NCBI GenBank assembly: GCA_003527225.1
Contig: DPXQ01000044.1
Span: 9,162-73,161 of the forward strand
DNA: 64,000 bases
Reading direction: 5' to 3'
Source of the DNA: Rhizobium sp.
GTDB lineage: Bacteria; Pseudomonadota; Alphaproteobacteria; Rhizobiales; Rhizobiaceae
The notes under the pieces are model-generated. The model saw only the letters and a list, made by a program, of their open reading frames with translations, did no database searches and was not told where the DNA came from. The stretch's first letter is position 1, and every line of letters begins with the position of its first letter. The position numbers and the translations under genes are program-made. Shown in pieces: positions 39,172 through 47,088 of this stretch.

Positions 39172-40569
39172 ATGGTGCCGGACGAAACAACATTGCCGTC
39201 AGTAAGCCAGAACGAGCTTCAGGCGATGGCCTATACAGACCAGCTGACGGGCCTCGGCAATCGCTACAGGCTGCGCGACAAGGTGCGCATGCTCGCCGCC
39301 GAACGGGCGAACGACCCGGCTCCCTTCACAGTCGCGCTAGTCAATCTCGACGGATTCAAGCCCATCAACGACCTGTTCGGCTCCGTGGCCGGCGACGAGA
39401 TCCTTTGCCAGGCGGCGCATCGGATGAAGGCCTGCATCCCCGACGGGGCAACGGTCACGCGCCATGACGGCGACGAATTCGCTGTCGTCCTTCCGCTTGT
39501 CTTCGAGCGCACCGCGGCCGAGAGAATTGGCCAGATGATCAAGGATGTGCTGTCCGCTCCCTATGATCTCGGTGACCGCAATGTCCGTCTTTCCGCTTCG
39601 CTCGGCTTTGCCATCTATCCTTTTGCAGGCGCCGATTTCGAAGAGTTGATGAAGAGCGCGGAAACGGCGCTCTATCGTTCCAAGCGGCGCGGGCGCGGGC
39701 AGATCACCATCTATTCGCGCGAAATCGCCCAGGAGATGAAGCGCGCAACACAGCTTGAGCAGGCGCTTCGCAATGCCATCATCGCCGACAACGTCGATGT
39801 CCACTTCCAGCCGATCGTGAATTTGCCGGACAATAGGGTCGTAGGCTTCGAGGCGCTCGCCCGCTGGATCGATCCCGATCTGGGCTTCGTATCGCCTGCG
39901 GTTTTCGTACCGCTTGCCGAAGAACGCGGCTTCATCGATACGCTTTCCGAAACCCTTCTGCGCAAGGCGGCCGAGGCGACGCTTGCATGGCCACGGGATC
40001 TCTTCCTGTCCTTCAATCTGTCATCGGCGCAGCTGATGGATCCACGCACGACCTTCAACACGCTGTCGATCCTCAACAGCGTCGGCTTCGATGCAAGTCG
40101 TCTCGAACTTGAGATCACGGAAACAGCGGTCATGACATCGGCCGATACCGCCAAGCGGATCATCAACGAATTGCGCGAGTTCGGCATCCGGATCTCGCTG
40201 GATGATTTCGGTACCGGCCAGTCGAGCCTCGGCCGGCTGCGGGACTTCACCTTCGACAAGGTCAAGATCGACCGTGCTTTCGTTTCTGCCATTACCACCG
40301 ACCGCACGTCGGAACACATCATCAAGGCGATCGTCACCATGTGTGAGGGTCTTGATCTCGAGGTCGTCGCCGAGGGCATCGAAACGGTCGCTGAGGCCGA
40401 TAGTCTCAGGGCGCTCGGCTGCGGCATGGGCCAAGGCTATTACTTCGGCAAGCCCGCGGACGCGGCCGCGACCCTGCGTTACCTCCACGATCATTATCAC
40501 GAATTTGCTGTCGTCGATCGCGTGGGCGCAGTTGCCGCCGATTACGCGAGCTATTCCTCCAGGCGCTGA
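39172..40569 (+). CDS. GGDEF-EAL protein (c-di-GMP turnover), GGDEF degenerate
   Basis: 465 residues. The GGDEF domain spans about 15-180, but the signature reads RHDGDEF, i.e. DGDEF, and no RxxD inhibitory site precedes it. The EAL domain, about 195-450, has FEALARW, ETAVM, DDFGTGQSSL, KIDRAFV and EGIET, so phosphodiesterase activity looks likely while cyclase activity is doubtful. No membrane segment or sensor domain is present. It is probably expressed with the PAS-receiver gene 126 bp upstream. Confidence 0.9.
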   Translation: MVPDETTLPSVSQNELQAMAYTDQLTGLGNRYRLRDKVRMLAAERANDPAPFTVALVNLDGFKPINDLFGSVAGDEILCQAAHRMKACIPDGATVTRHDGDEFAVVLPLVFERTAAERIGQMIKDVLSAPYDLGDRNVRLSASLGFAIYPFAGADFEELMKSAETALYRSKRRGRGQITIYSREIAQEMKRATQLEQALRNAIIADNVDVHFQPIVNLPDNRVVGFEALARWIDPDLGFVSPAVFVPLAEERGFIDTLSETLLRKAAEATLAWPRDLFLSFNLSSAQLMDPRTTFNTLSILNSVGFDASRLELEITETAVMTSADTAKRIINELREFGIRISLDDFGTGQSSLGRLRDFTFDKVKIDRAFVSAITTDRTSEHIIKAIVTMCEGLDLEVVAEGIETVAEADSLRALGCGMGQGYYFGKPADAAATLRYLHDHYHEFAVVDRVGAVAADYASYSSRR

Positions 40570-40596
40570 AGAACGGATTCGCTCCACAGACGCAAA

Positions 40597-40620
40597 AGGG
40601 CGATGCCGAAGCATCGCCCT
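40597..40620 (-). terminator. Intrinsic terminator of the PRC-barrel gene
   Basis: AGGGCGATGC pairs with GCATCGCCCT (10 bp, CGAA/TTCG tetraloop). On the minus strand it runs into TTTT. It lies between the convergent GGDEF-EAL and PRC genes and may serve both. Confidence 0.85.
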
Positions 40621-40643
40621 CGAGGACCTGGATACATTTCAGG

Positions 40644-41219
40644 TTACTTGGTGACCGTCGACGATGTCGTGGTGTTGTCCGTCGGCATCACGTTGATCGA
40701 GCCTTCCGCGGCCTGCTGGTCATCAAGGGTCTTGAATTCCGGCGCGGCCTTCAGAGACTCCGCAGTTTCCATGGTCGTGAGCTTCAGGTCGTTCGAATCG
40801 GCCTCACGGGTAACCGTAATCTTGCTCATCGGAACAGCCACATTCTTCTCGCCGATTCCGAGGAAGCCACCGACACCGATCACGGCGGCGACAATGCCAC
40901 CCTTTTCCTCGATGATCAGGTCGTTGATGTCGCCGATGCTTTCATCGGCCGAATTGTAGACAGGCTGACCGATGAAATCCTTGGCGCTGAGCTGTGTTTC
41001 GCTCTGCTCCGTCAGATAGCTGTCCGTTACAGCCATGGAGTCGGTTGCTGCCGGGGCCATGGTGTCGGTCGACGGAGCAACGCCCGTGGCTGCCGGAGAT
41101 TCGATGGTCGGAGTAGCCGGGGTAGCAGGGTTGGTAGTGTCCTGTGCATAGGCCAGCGGTGCCATCGCGGTGGAACCAAGCAGCATTGCTGCGGCGGCGA
41201 AATTCAGGGTCTTTTTCAT
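40644..41219 (-). CDS. Secreted PRC-barrel domain protein
   Basis: 191 residues with a Sec signal peptide (residues 1-25, ending AYAQ). A Thr/Pro/Ala-rich linker follows, then a PRC-barrel domain at about 90-165 (GQPVYNSADESIGDINDLII). PRC-barrel proteins of this secreted rhizobial type are periplasmic or envelope proteins with no settled function, often stress induced. The ATG at 41219 (MKKTLNFAAAAML) is decided by the signal peptide. It is convergent with the c-di-GMP gene. Confidence 0.85.
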   Translation of the reverse strand: MKKTLNFAAAAMLLGSTAMAPLAYAQDTTNPATPATPTIESPAATGVAPSTDTMAPAATDSMAVTDSYLTEQSETQLSAKDFIGQPVYNSADESIGDINDLIIEEKGGIVAAVIGVGGFLGIGEKNVAVPMSKITVTREADSNDLKLTTMETAESLKAAPEFKTLDDQQAAEGSINVMPTDNTTTSSTVTK

Positions 41220-41418
41220 ATCGAACCTACCTTTCATAATAGATTGGCTTGCGAAATGACGCGATCCTTGTCCGGGAGGTTGACCGCGTCGGTTCGATGG
41301 GAAAATGCCTGGGCAGCCCATTCGTTCCCGAAATTCTGTCTCCATAATTTTTCATCGGAACGGGAACATTCCGCGTTGTTGTGAATTGGTGGGGCCGTTC
41401 CAATCCTGTTGGCGGCGG

Positions 41419-42306
41419 TTAGGGCCGGAATAGAGGTTCATGCCGGCCCTGCATTGTTATGCCGAGCTCGAAAGTGGCGCCTGCCAAGGAATCCGCCGCT
41501 CGCGCGGCTTCATCGAGCCCTTCGTAGGCCGAGGTCACGATCATCCGATCCGCGTTCTTTCCGATGAAAGCCGGACATGTGGTTCTCTTCGCCGGCAGTT
41601 CGTATCGGGCGATGCGCGAGCCGTCCGCGGCATAGCGGTCGACCGCTCCCGCATTCCAGCGCACGTTCCAGATCGTGCCTTCGGCGTCGCAGACGGATCC
41701 GTCGAAAACACCCGGCTCGGCCCGGCCATCGACCAATACGCTCGCGGGTCCGAGAGGAAGGCCCGTGGCGGGGTCCAGCGGGACACGCATCAGCATGTTG
41801 GCGCGCGAATCGGCAAAGTATCCGGTCGCTCCGTCGGGCGAAAAGCAGATTGCGTTCGGAATGCTGATATTGTCGAAGAGCGTCGTGACGGTTGCGTCCG
41901 CCACGTGATAGATCGCGCCGGCGCCGGTCTGCGCGCCCTTGCCCATGGTGCCGATCCAGAGCGCACCGGAGGGATGCACCCGGCCGTCATTCGACCGGTT
42001 TCCCGGGCGGTCCGGCTCCGGTTTTGTGTAGGGAGTAAGGGCGCCGGTCGAAACGTCTCGCAGGAAAAGACCTTCGTCCGAGGCCAGCAATTGCCGCTTC
42101 CTGTCGATCAGGGCCAAGACGCTGGCCATGAATGGCAGCGGGTAGGAGCGCGTCGCACCGTTGGCAGGATCGTATTCCCACAAGGTCTTGCCCAGAATGT
42201 CGAACCACCAAGCGCGCTCTGTCAGAAAATCATAGATCGGACCCTCACCGAGCTCGAGCCGTTCTTCGGAGAGCACCTTGCCGTTGAATGAATGGATTTC
42301 AGTCAC
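41419..42306 (-). CDS. SMP-30/gluconolactonase/LRE-like protein
   Basis: 295 residues of the six-bladed beta-propeller SMP-30 family. Typical metal-ligand and active-site blocks are GEGPIYD near residue 20, RSNDGRVHPSGALWIGTM near 103, IPNAICFSPDG near 150, and FDGSVCDAEGTIWNV near 200. It probably hydrolyses a sugar lactone (for example an aldonolactone). A GTG at 42306 with a GGGGA site is preferred over a GTG at 42360 that has no ribosome site. It is divergent from the LuxR gene; no sugar transporter is adjacent. Confidence 0.85.
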   Translation of the reverse strand: MTEIHSFNGKVLSEERLELGEGPIYDFLTERAWWFDILGKTLWEYDPANGATRSYPLPFMASVLALIDRKRQLLASDEGLFLRDVSTGALTPYTKPEPDRPGNRSNDGRVHPSGALWIGTMGKGAQTGAGAIYHVADATVTTLFDNISIPNAICFSPDGATGYFADSRANMLMRVPLDPATGLPLGPASVLVDGRAEPGVFDGSVCDAEGTIWNVRWNAGAVDRYAADGSRIARYELPAKRTTCPAFIGKNADRMIVTSAYEGLDEAARAADSLAGATFELGITMQGRHEPLFRP

Positions 42307-42726
42307 GCTATTGTCCCCGCCCTTGCCGTTCCCCGGTTCGGGGATGATTGAAAGCCGCACATGCCATACTCTGGGGTTTACGGTAAACTAGGCTCCCGCG
42401 CTGGACTGGTGGCGAATTCTGCGCTTATTGTGCCCCACTGTCTCATGTCAATCAGAGACGCTGCAAGCCGTGCCGGATGATGGTAGCCGAACATCTCAGA
42501 ACGAGATTGTGGAATCTGGAGAGTGTCGAGTGCGTTTTCCGGAGGGTTGTTGCCGTCGCTCGATACTCCCCCATAGATTTGATGGGAGTCAAGATTGGGG
42601 GCATTGACCTCGGAGGGTGGAGCCGGGGTATTGCATGCGGGGATCGGATTTCGATGCCCCATGTATTTGGTACACAGAGAGCGGTGTCGCGCCGTTTCCT
42701 CTTCTTCACGCAGAGAAAAACGAAGA
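42307..42726. other. Divergent intergenic region, SMP-30 / luxR
   Basis: About 0.42 kb without a gene. It holds a small dyad GTCTC-N10-GAGAC (42440-42459) and the larger dyad at 42565-42589. Promoters for both genes are expected, but I cannot pick -35/-10 boxes with confidence. Confidence 0.5.
42565..42589. promoter_or_regulatory. Imperfect dyad 138 bp upstream of the LuxR gene
   Basis: ACTCCC-C-CAT (42565-42574) is inverted with ATGGGAGT (42582-42589) across 7 bp. The size is lux-box-like, but the sequence differs from known tra/lux boxes. It is a candidate autoregulatory site. Confidence 0.35.
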
Positions 42727-43467
42727 ATGTCAATGATCGAGACCTTCACGGCAGGGGAACGCATTGCCGGTCATGTCACCGAACTGAGCGGCTTCAAGGC
42801 GCAGTTTGACATTTTCCGTTTCCTGAAGCGTTTGACGGAAAGCTATGGTGCTCGCGCGTTCATGGTGATGAACCTTCCCTCGGCAACGTCTGTCAATCTG
42901 TCCGGCAATTCGATCATCACCAACTGGCCGGCGGAACTGCTGGCCGAGTACGATCAGACAACGTTGCTTTCCGACAGTCCCGTGGTGCGGTTGCTGCGCA
43001 CAAGTACCGCGCCTTTCCACTACGATCTCGACGATGTGGTCAGGCAGCGCGAACCGCGGGCGAAGGAGACGGCAAAGGCGTTGTTCGAACGCTTCAGCAT
43101 GGTTCGAGGCGCGTATTTCCCGGTCCACGAAGCGTCGGGCTCCCGCGGCGCGGTCTCCTTCTCAGGTGACCGCGAACCGTTCACGAGTCAGGAGATGATG
43201 GAACTCAGCTATCTCGCGGCTCATATCTTCAACAGGCTCGCCGAAATTCGCGAACTCGACAATCGTGCTACGGGCACGCTCACCGAGCGGGAGATCGATT
43301 GCCTGAACTGGACCGCTGCCGGCAAGACCAGCATAGAGATCGCCGAAATCCTCGGCCTCTCCGAACATACGATCAACCATTATCTGAACCGCGCGACCAA
43401 GAAGCTCGATACCGTCAACAGAACCCAGGCCGTGGCCAAGGCGCTGCGACTTGGATTGATCAAGTAA
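42727..43467 (+). CDS. LuxR-family regulator with autoinducer-binding-like domain (solo)
   Basis: 246 residues. The N-terminal about 165 residues are an autoinducer-binding-like domain and the C-terminal about 65 residues a GerE/LuxR HTH (LTEREIDCLNWTAAGKTSIEIA split after Lys). Aligned by eye to TraR, Trp57 is Leu and Asp70 is Ser (SP instead of DP), while Tyr61 is kept, so the acyl-homoserine-lactone pocket is altered. No luxI gene is in the window. The start ATG 42727 follows a GAAGAA stretch; ATG 42733 is an alternative. Confidence 0.85.
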   Translation: MSMIETFTAGERIAGHVTELSGFKAQFDIFRFLKRLTESYGARAFMVMNLPSATSVNLSGNSIITNWPAELLAEYDQTTLLSDSPVVRLLRTSTAPFHYDLDDVVRQREPRAKETAKALFERFSMVRGAYFPVHEASGSRGAVSFSGDREPFTSQEMMELSYLAAHIFNRLAEIRELDNRATGTLTEREIDCLNWTAAGKTSIEIAEILGLSEHTINHYLNRATKKLDTVNRTQAVAKALRLGLIK

Positions 43468-43548
43468 CGAGACCAATCCCCGGCACGCGGCCACCCGCTC
43501 GAAATATTCCGCATTGCGGAAAGCCGGCATTTCGGCAATGAATGCGGC

Positions 43549-44139
43549 ATGCGGAGCCCTGACCTGACAGTTCTCGTCATCGATGAAAACACGTTGCGGG
43601 CCTCGATCATCGAGGCGGGGCTGCACGAGGCCGGCCATCGCAATGTGACCGTCATTCACGAAGTGCTCGGTGTGGCGCGCCGGATCGAAGGCCTGATGCC
43701 CGACGTCATCGTCATCTCGCTCGAAAACCCCAATCGCGACATGTTGGAGAGCATGTTCCAGCTTTCCCGGTCGGTGAAGCGGCCGATCGCCATGTTCGTC
43801 GACCGTTCCGAGCAGGGTATGATCGAGGCGGCGGTCGAAGCCGGCGTTTCGGCCTATGTGGTCGATGGCCTGCGCCAGGAGCGGGTGAAGCCGATCCTCG
43901 ACATGGCGATCAGCCGTTTCAACGCCTATTCCCGCCTGGCGCGTGAGCTTGAAGAGGCGCGCAGCGAACTCGAGAACCGCAAGCTGGTCGAGCGGGCGAA
44001 GGGCATCCTGATGAAATCGAAGGGTATCGGCGAAGACGAGGCCTACCGCCTGCTGCGTTCGACGGCCATGAAACAGAATCGCAAGATTGCCGAGATCGCC
44101 CAGAGCCTTGTGCTGGCGGCGGGCTTGCTGGAGGACTGA
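43549..44139 (+). CDS. nasT: NasT-type ANTAR antiterminator
   Basis: 196 residues. Residues 1-120 form a receiver-like domain, but the phospho-acceptor strand reads VIVISLENP, with Ser where Asp is expected, so control by phosphorylation is unlikely. Residues about 125-190 form a coiled coil and ANTAR domain (RKLVERAKGILMKSKG) that binds paired RNA hairpins. In characterised systems NasS sequesters NasT until nitrate or nitrite binds NasS. The nasS gene follows by 3 bp, and a matching two-hairpin leader precedes nrtA. Confidence 0.93.
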   Translation: MRSPDLTVLVIDENTLRASIIEAGLHEAGHRNVTVIHEVLGVARRIEGLMPDVIVISLENPNRDMLESMFQLSRSVKRPIAMFVDRSEQGMIEAAVEAGVSAYVVDGLRQERVKPILDMAISRFNAYSRLARELEEARSELENRKLVERAKGILMKSKGIGEDEAYRLLRSTAMKQNRKIAEIAQSLVLAAGLLED

Positions 44140-44142
44140 TGC

Positions 44143-45369
44143 ATGCCGGACCGGCCTGAAATAACCCTCGGCTTCCTGCCGCTTCTCGACAGCGCGATCC
44201 TTATTGCCGCCGCCGAGAAGGGTTTTGCCAGCGACGAGAACATCAACCTGAAACTGGTTCGGGAAACCTCATGGGCCAATATTCGTGACCGGATCGCCGT
44301 CGGGCATTTCCAGGCGGCCCACATGCTGGCGCCGATGCCGATTGCCTCCAATCTCGGCCTGTCGCCGCTCTCCTTGCCGCTGATTGCGCCGATGGCGCTC
44401 GGTCTTGGCGGCAACGCGATCACGGTATCCGCCTCCCTCTACGAGGCAATGAGCGCCGAGGGAATGACGCCCGATCTCGATCCGAAAAGCGCTGGCACCG
44501 CTTTGAAGACCGTCATCGCCACTCGCAGGGCGTCGGGTGCGCCGCCGCTGCGCTTTGCCGTCGTACATTCCTTTTCCGGCCATAACTACGAATTGCGCTA
44601 CTGGCTCGCCGCCTGCGGCATTTCACCGGACCGGGATGTGGAGATTACCATCGTTCCGCCGCCGTTGATGGCGGATGCGCTCGCCGCCGACAGGATCGAC
44701 GGCTGCTGTGTCGGCGAGCCGTGGAACACGGTTGCCGTGGATCGCGGCATCGGGCGCATAGTCACCGTCAAGTCGGCGATCTGGCACAACAGTCCGGAAA
44801 AGGTGCTCGGCGTGTCGCGCGCCTGGGCGGAAGCCAACGGACTGGCCCTCGAGGCCCTTCTGCGCGCACTCTATCGGGCAGCAGAATGGTGTGGAAACAC
44901 CGAAAACATTGAGGAATTGGCCGGCATCCTTGCCTCGCGGCCATATCTCGACATGGAAGGCCGATTGCTGCTGCCGGCGTTGACTGGTCAACTGTCGACG
45001 ACGCCCGACCGGGTGGTCGATGTCGGCGATTTCTTCGTTCTGGGGCGCAAGGCGGCAACCTTCCCCTGGCAAAGCCACGCGCTCTGGTTCTACAGCCAGA
45101 TGGTGCGCTGGGGCCACTGCAGCCATACGCTCCAGAACAGTTCGATCGCTCGCGACTCCTATCGACCCGATATCTACCGCCAGGCGCTGAAGCCGATCTT
45201 CGCGCCGATGCCGGGCGCCAGCCTGAAGGTCGAGGGTGCCTTGTCCCAGGAGCAATATGTCGGAGCCACCAACGGCCGCATCCTGCTGGGTCCGGATGGC
45301 TTTTTCGACGGCAAGACCTTCGATCCGGACCGATTGGAAGACTATCTGGCGGGGCAGCGCCAGGATTGA
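44143..45369 (+). CDS. nasS: NasS nitrate/nitrite sensor (cytoplasmic NrtA-like protein)
   Basis: 408 residues, homologous over its length to the transported-ligand-binding protein NrtA encoded at 45708, but without a signal peptide: the first residues (MPDRPEITLGFLPLLDS) enter the fold directly. Shared blocks include HMLAPMPIA, FSGHNYELRYWLAACGI, VGEPWNTVAVDRGIG and PWQSHALWFYSQMVRWG. It should bind nitrate/nitrite in the cytoplasm and release NasT. The gene is 3 bp after nasT. Confidence 0.92.
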   Translation: MPDRPEITLGFLPLLDSAILIAAAEKGFASDENINLKLVRETSWANIRDRIAVGHFQAAHMLAPMPIASNLGLSPLSLPLIAPMALGLGGNAITVSASLYEAMSAEGMTPDLDPKSAGTALKTVIATRRASGAPPLRFAVVHSFSGHNYELRYWLAACGISPDRDVEITIVPPPLMADALAADRIDGCCVGEPWNTVAVDRGIGRIVTVKSAIWHNSPEKVLGVSRAWAEANGLALEALLRALYRAAEWCGNTENIEELAGILASRPYLDMEGRLLLPALTGQLSTTPDRVVDVGDFFVLGRKAATFPWQSHALWFYSQMVRWGHCSHTLQNSSIARDSYRPDIYRQALKPIFAPMPGASLKVEGALSQEQYVGATNGRILLGPDGFFDGKTFDPDRLEDYLAGQRQD

Positions 45370-45384
45370 ATTGCCGTCATTATG

Positions 45385-45424
45385 TGCAGGGCACAAAAAA
45401 TAGGCGCTAATTTTGTGCGCTGCA
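45385..45424. promoter_or_regulatory. Large dyad upstream of the nitrate operon promoter (candidate enhancer)
   Basis: TGCAGGGCACAAAA (45385-45398) and TTTTGTGCGCTGCA (45411-45424) form a 14-bp inverted repeat with one mismatch and a 12-bp spacer, centred about 115 bp before the predicted start. The half-sites contain TGCA/GCAC elements as in NtrC sites, but the arrangement is not canonical. Confidence 0.5.
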
Positions 45425-45494
45425 TTTTCCGGGTGTCAGAGTGCACACATGGGAAGTCTCTGAAAAACATGTGATTTCTCCCATCTGCTCAATC

Positions 45495-45510
45495 TGGCAC
45501 GTCTCATGCA
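45495..45510 (+). promoter_or_regulatory. Sigma-54 (RpoN) promoter of the nrt-nir-nas operon
   Basis: TGGCACG-N4-ATGCA matches the -24/-12 consensus, with GG (45496-45497) and GC (45508-45509) separated by exactly 10 bp. The start would be near 45520, immediately before the first leader hairpin. Confidence 0.8.
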
Positions 45511-45521
45511 TGTAATATCTC

Positions 45522-45565
45522 AAGTCCAGAGGGGACTTTCATAAAGCGCGCCCAACGAAGGGTGC
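45522..45565 (+). promoter_or_regulatory. ANTAR-class two-hairpin RNA motif (NasT target)
   Basis: Hairpin 1 is AAGTCC-AGAGG-GGACTT (45522-45538). Hairpin 2 is GCGCCC-AACGAA-GGGTGC (45548-45565). Both loops have A at position 1 and G at position 4; the second is the exact hexaloop of the ANTAR motif, the first has five bases. The linker is 9 nt. The motif precedes an intrinsic terminator, as expected for NasT antitermination. Confidence 0.8.
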
Positions 45566-45575
45566 CACACAGGCA

Positions 45576-45636
45576 AAGCCGCCGTTCAGTCTCAGCATCC
45601 GCGTAGTCGGAATGCTGAAATTGACGGCGGCTTTTT
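45576..45636 (+). terminator. Leader intrinsic terminator of the nitrate operon (attenuator)
   Basis: AGCCGCCGT (45577-45585) pairs with ACGGCGGCT near 45624-45632 and inner TCAGCAT with ATGCTGA (45592-45618), followed by a run of five T. It lies 71 bp before nrtA and should stop transcription unless NasT binds the upstream hairpins. Confidence 0.88.
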
Positions 45637-45707
45637 CCGTTTTCTCCCTCTGGCCGTTCGAAGCGCAACCGCCAACCGCCAGACACGGTATCGATGGAGA
45701 AAAGCAG

Positions 45708-47018
45708 ATGAAGATGAAACTGATAGACGCCGCCAGTCTCGCCACCCGCCGCGAATTCCTGAGGAAGACGGCCTCGACCGCTGCCATCGTGCTCGCCGCG
45801 CGCACGCTTCTGCCGTCCGGCGCCTACGCGGCGGTGGCGACGCCTGAAGTCACCGGCGCCAAGCTCGGCTTCATCGCGCTGACGGATGCCGCCCCCCTCA
45901 TCATCGCTGTCGAAAAGGGTCTCTTCGCCAAGCATGGCATGCCGGACGTCGAGGTATTGAAGCAGGCCTCCTGGGGGGCTACCCGCGACAATCTGGTGCT
46001 CGGCGGCGCGGCCAATGGCATCGATGGTGCCCATATCCTCACTCCGATGCCCTACCTGATGCATACCGGCAAGGTGACGCAGAACAACGTACCCGTGCCG
46101 ATGGCGATTCTGGCGCGCCTCAACTACGACAGCCAGGGCATTTCGGCCGCCAAGGAATATGCCGAAACCGGTGTGGCCATCGACGCCTCGAAGCTGAAGG
46201 AAGCTTTCGCGGCGAAAAAGGCCGCCGGCAAGGAGATCAGTGCGGCGATGACATTCCCGGGCGGCACCCACGACCTGTGGCTGCGCTACTGGCTGGCCGC
46301 CGGCGGTATCGATCCGGACAAGGACGTCTCGACCATCGTCGTGCCACCGCCGCAGATGGTGGCCAACATGAAGGTCGGCAACATGGACGTTTTCTGCGTC
46401 GGCGAACCGTGGAACGAACAGCTTGTCAACCAAGGCATCGGCTTCACCGCCTGCACCACAGGCGAGATGTGGAAGGGCCACCCGGAAAAGGCGCTCGGCA
46501 TGCGCGCCGATTGGGTGGAGAAGAACCCCAATGCCGCCAAGGCACTGCTGATGGCCGTCATGGAAGCGCAGATGTGGTGCGACAGCATGGACAACAAGGA
46601 TGAGATGGCGGCGATCCTCGGCAAGCGCCAGTGGTTCAACGTGCCGCCGAAGGATGTCGTTGGCCGACTGAAGGGCGACATCAACTACGGCAACGGCCGT
46701 ATTGAGACGGCAACGGGCCTGCAGATGAAGTTCTGGGCCGACGGTGTCTCTTATCCTTACCAGAGCCATGACAGCTGGTTCATCGCGGAAAACATCCGCT
46801 GGGGCAAGTTCGCGCCCGACACCGACATCAAGGCGCTGGTCGGCCAGGTCAATCGCGAAGACCTGTGGCGGCAGGCGGCCGCCGATCTCGGCGTTGCTGC
46901 CGCCGATATCCCGGCCTCCAAGTCGCGGGGCAAGGAGACCTTCTTCGACGGCAAGGTCTTCGACCCGGAAAACCCGTCCGCCTATCTCGACAGTCTGTCG
47001 ATCAAGGCGGCGTCCTAA
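45708..47018 (+). CDS. nrtA: Nitrate ABC transporter substrate-binding protein
   Basis: 436 residues of the NrtA/CmpA family. The N-terminus has a twin-arginine motif (TRREFLRK, Arg14-Arg15) and a hydrophobic stretch ending near GAYAAVA, so it is probably Tat-exported to the periplasm. It is homologous to the cytoplasmic sensor NasS. Blocks AHILTPMPYLMHTG, GGTHDLWLRYWLAAGGI and VGEPWNEQLVNQGIG are visible. ATG 45708 has GGAGAAAA upstream; the longer frame from 45612 would begin inside the terminator. First gene of the nitrate operon. Confidence 0.95.
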   Translation: MKMKLIDAASLATRREFLRKTASTAAIVLAARTLLPSGAYAAVATPEVTGAKLGFIALTDAAPLIIAVEKGLFAKHGMPDVEVLKQASWGATRDNLVLGGAANGIDGAHILTPMPYLMHTGKVTQNNVPVPMAILARLNYDSQGISAAKEYAETGVAIDASKLKEAFAAKKAAGKEISAAMTFPGGTHDLWLRYWLAAGGIDPDKDVSTIVVPPPQMVANMKVGNMDVFCVGEPWNEQLVNQGIGFTACTTGEMWKGHPEKALGMRADWVEKNPNAAKALLMAVMEAQMWCDSMDNKDEMAAILGKRQWFNVPPKDVVGRLKGDINYGNGRIETATGLQMKFWADGVSYPYQSHDSWFIAENIRWGKFAPDTDIKALVGQVNREDLWRQAAADLGVAAADIPASKSRGKETFFDGKVFDPENPSAYLDSLSIKAAS

Positions 47019-47024
47019 GGACTT

Positions 47025-47048
47025 CACCTCCCTCCTGAAGGGGAGGTG
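47025..47048 (+). other. Stem-loop between nrtA and nrtB
   Basis: CACCTCCC (47025-47032) pairs perfectly with GGGAGGTG (47041-47048) around an 8-nt loop, 6 bp after the nrtA stop codon. It could protect the nrtA transcript or partly block readthrough, giving more binding protein than permease. Confidence 0.5.
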
Positions 47049-47088
47049 GAGCCCAGACCAATAACACCGCTCGAATGAGGATCAGACA

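Noticed and set aside
41220..41418. An EcfG-type promoter (GGAAC...CGTT) before the PRC-barrel gene
   Set aside because: GGAAC occurs, but the CGTT is not at 16-17 bp in the right orientation.
45504..47027. A 507-codon minus-strand frame across the nitrate leader and nrtA
   Set aside because: It runs antisense through the sigma-54 promoter leader, the terminator and a well-conserved NrtA; no domain is recognisable.
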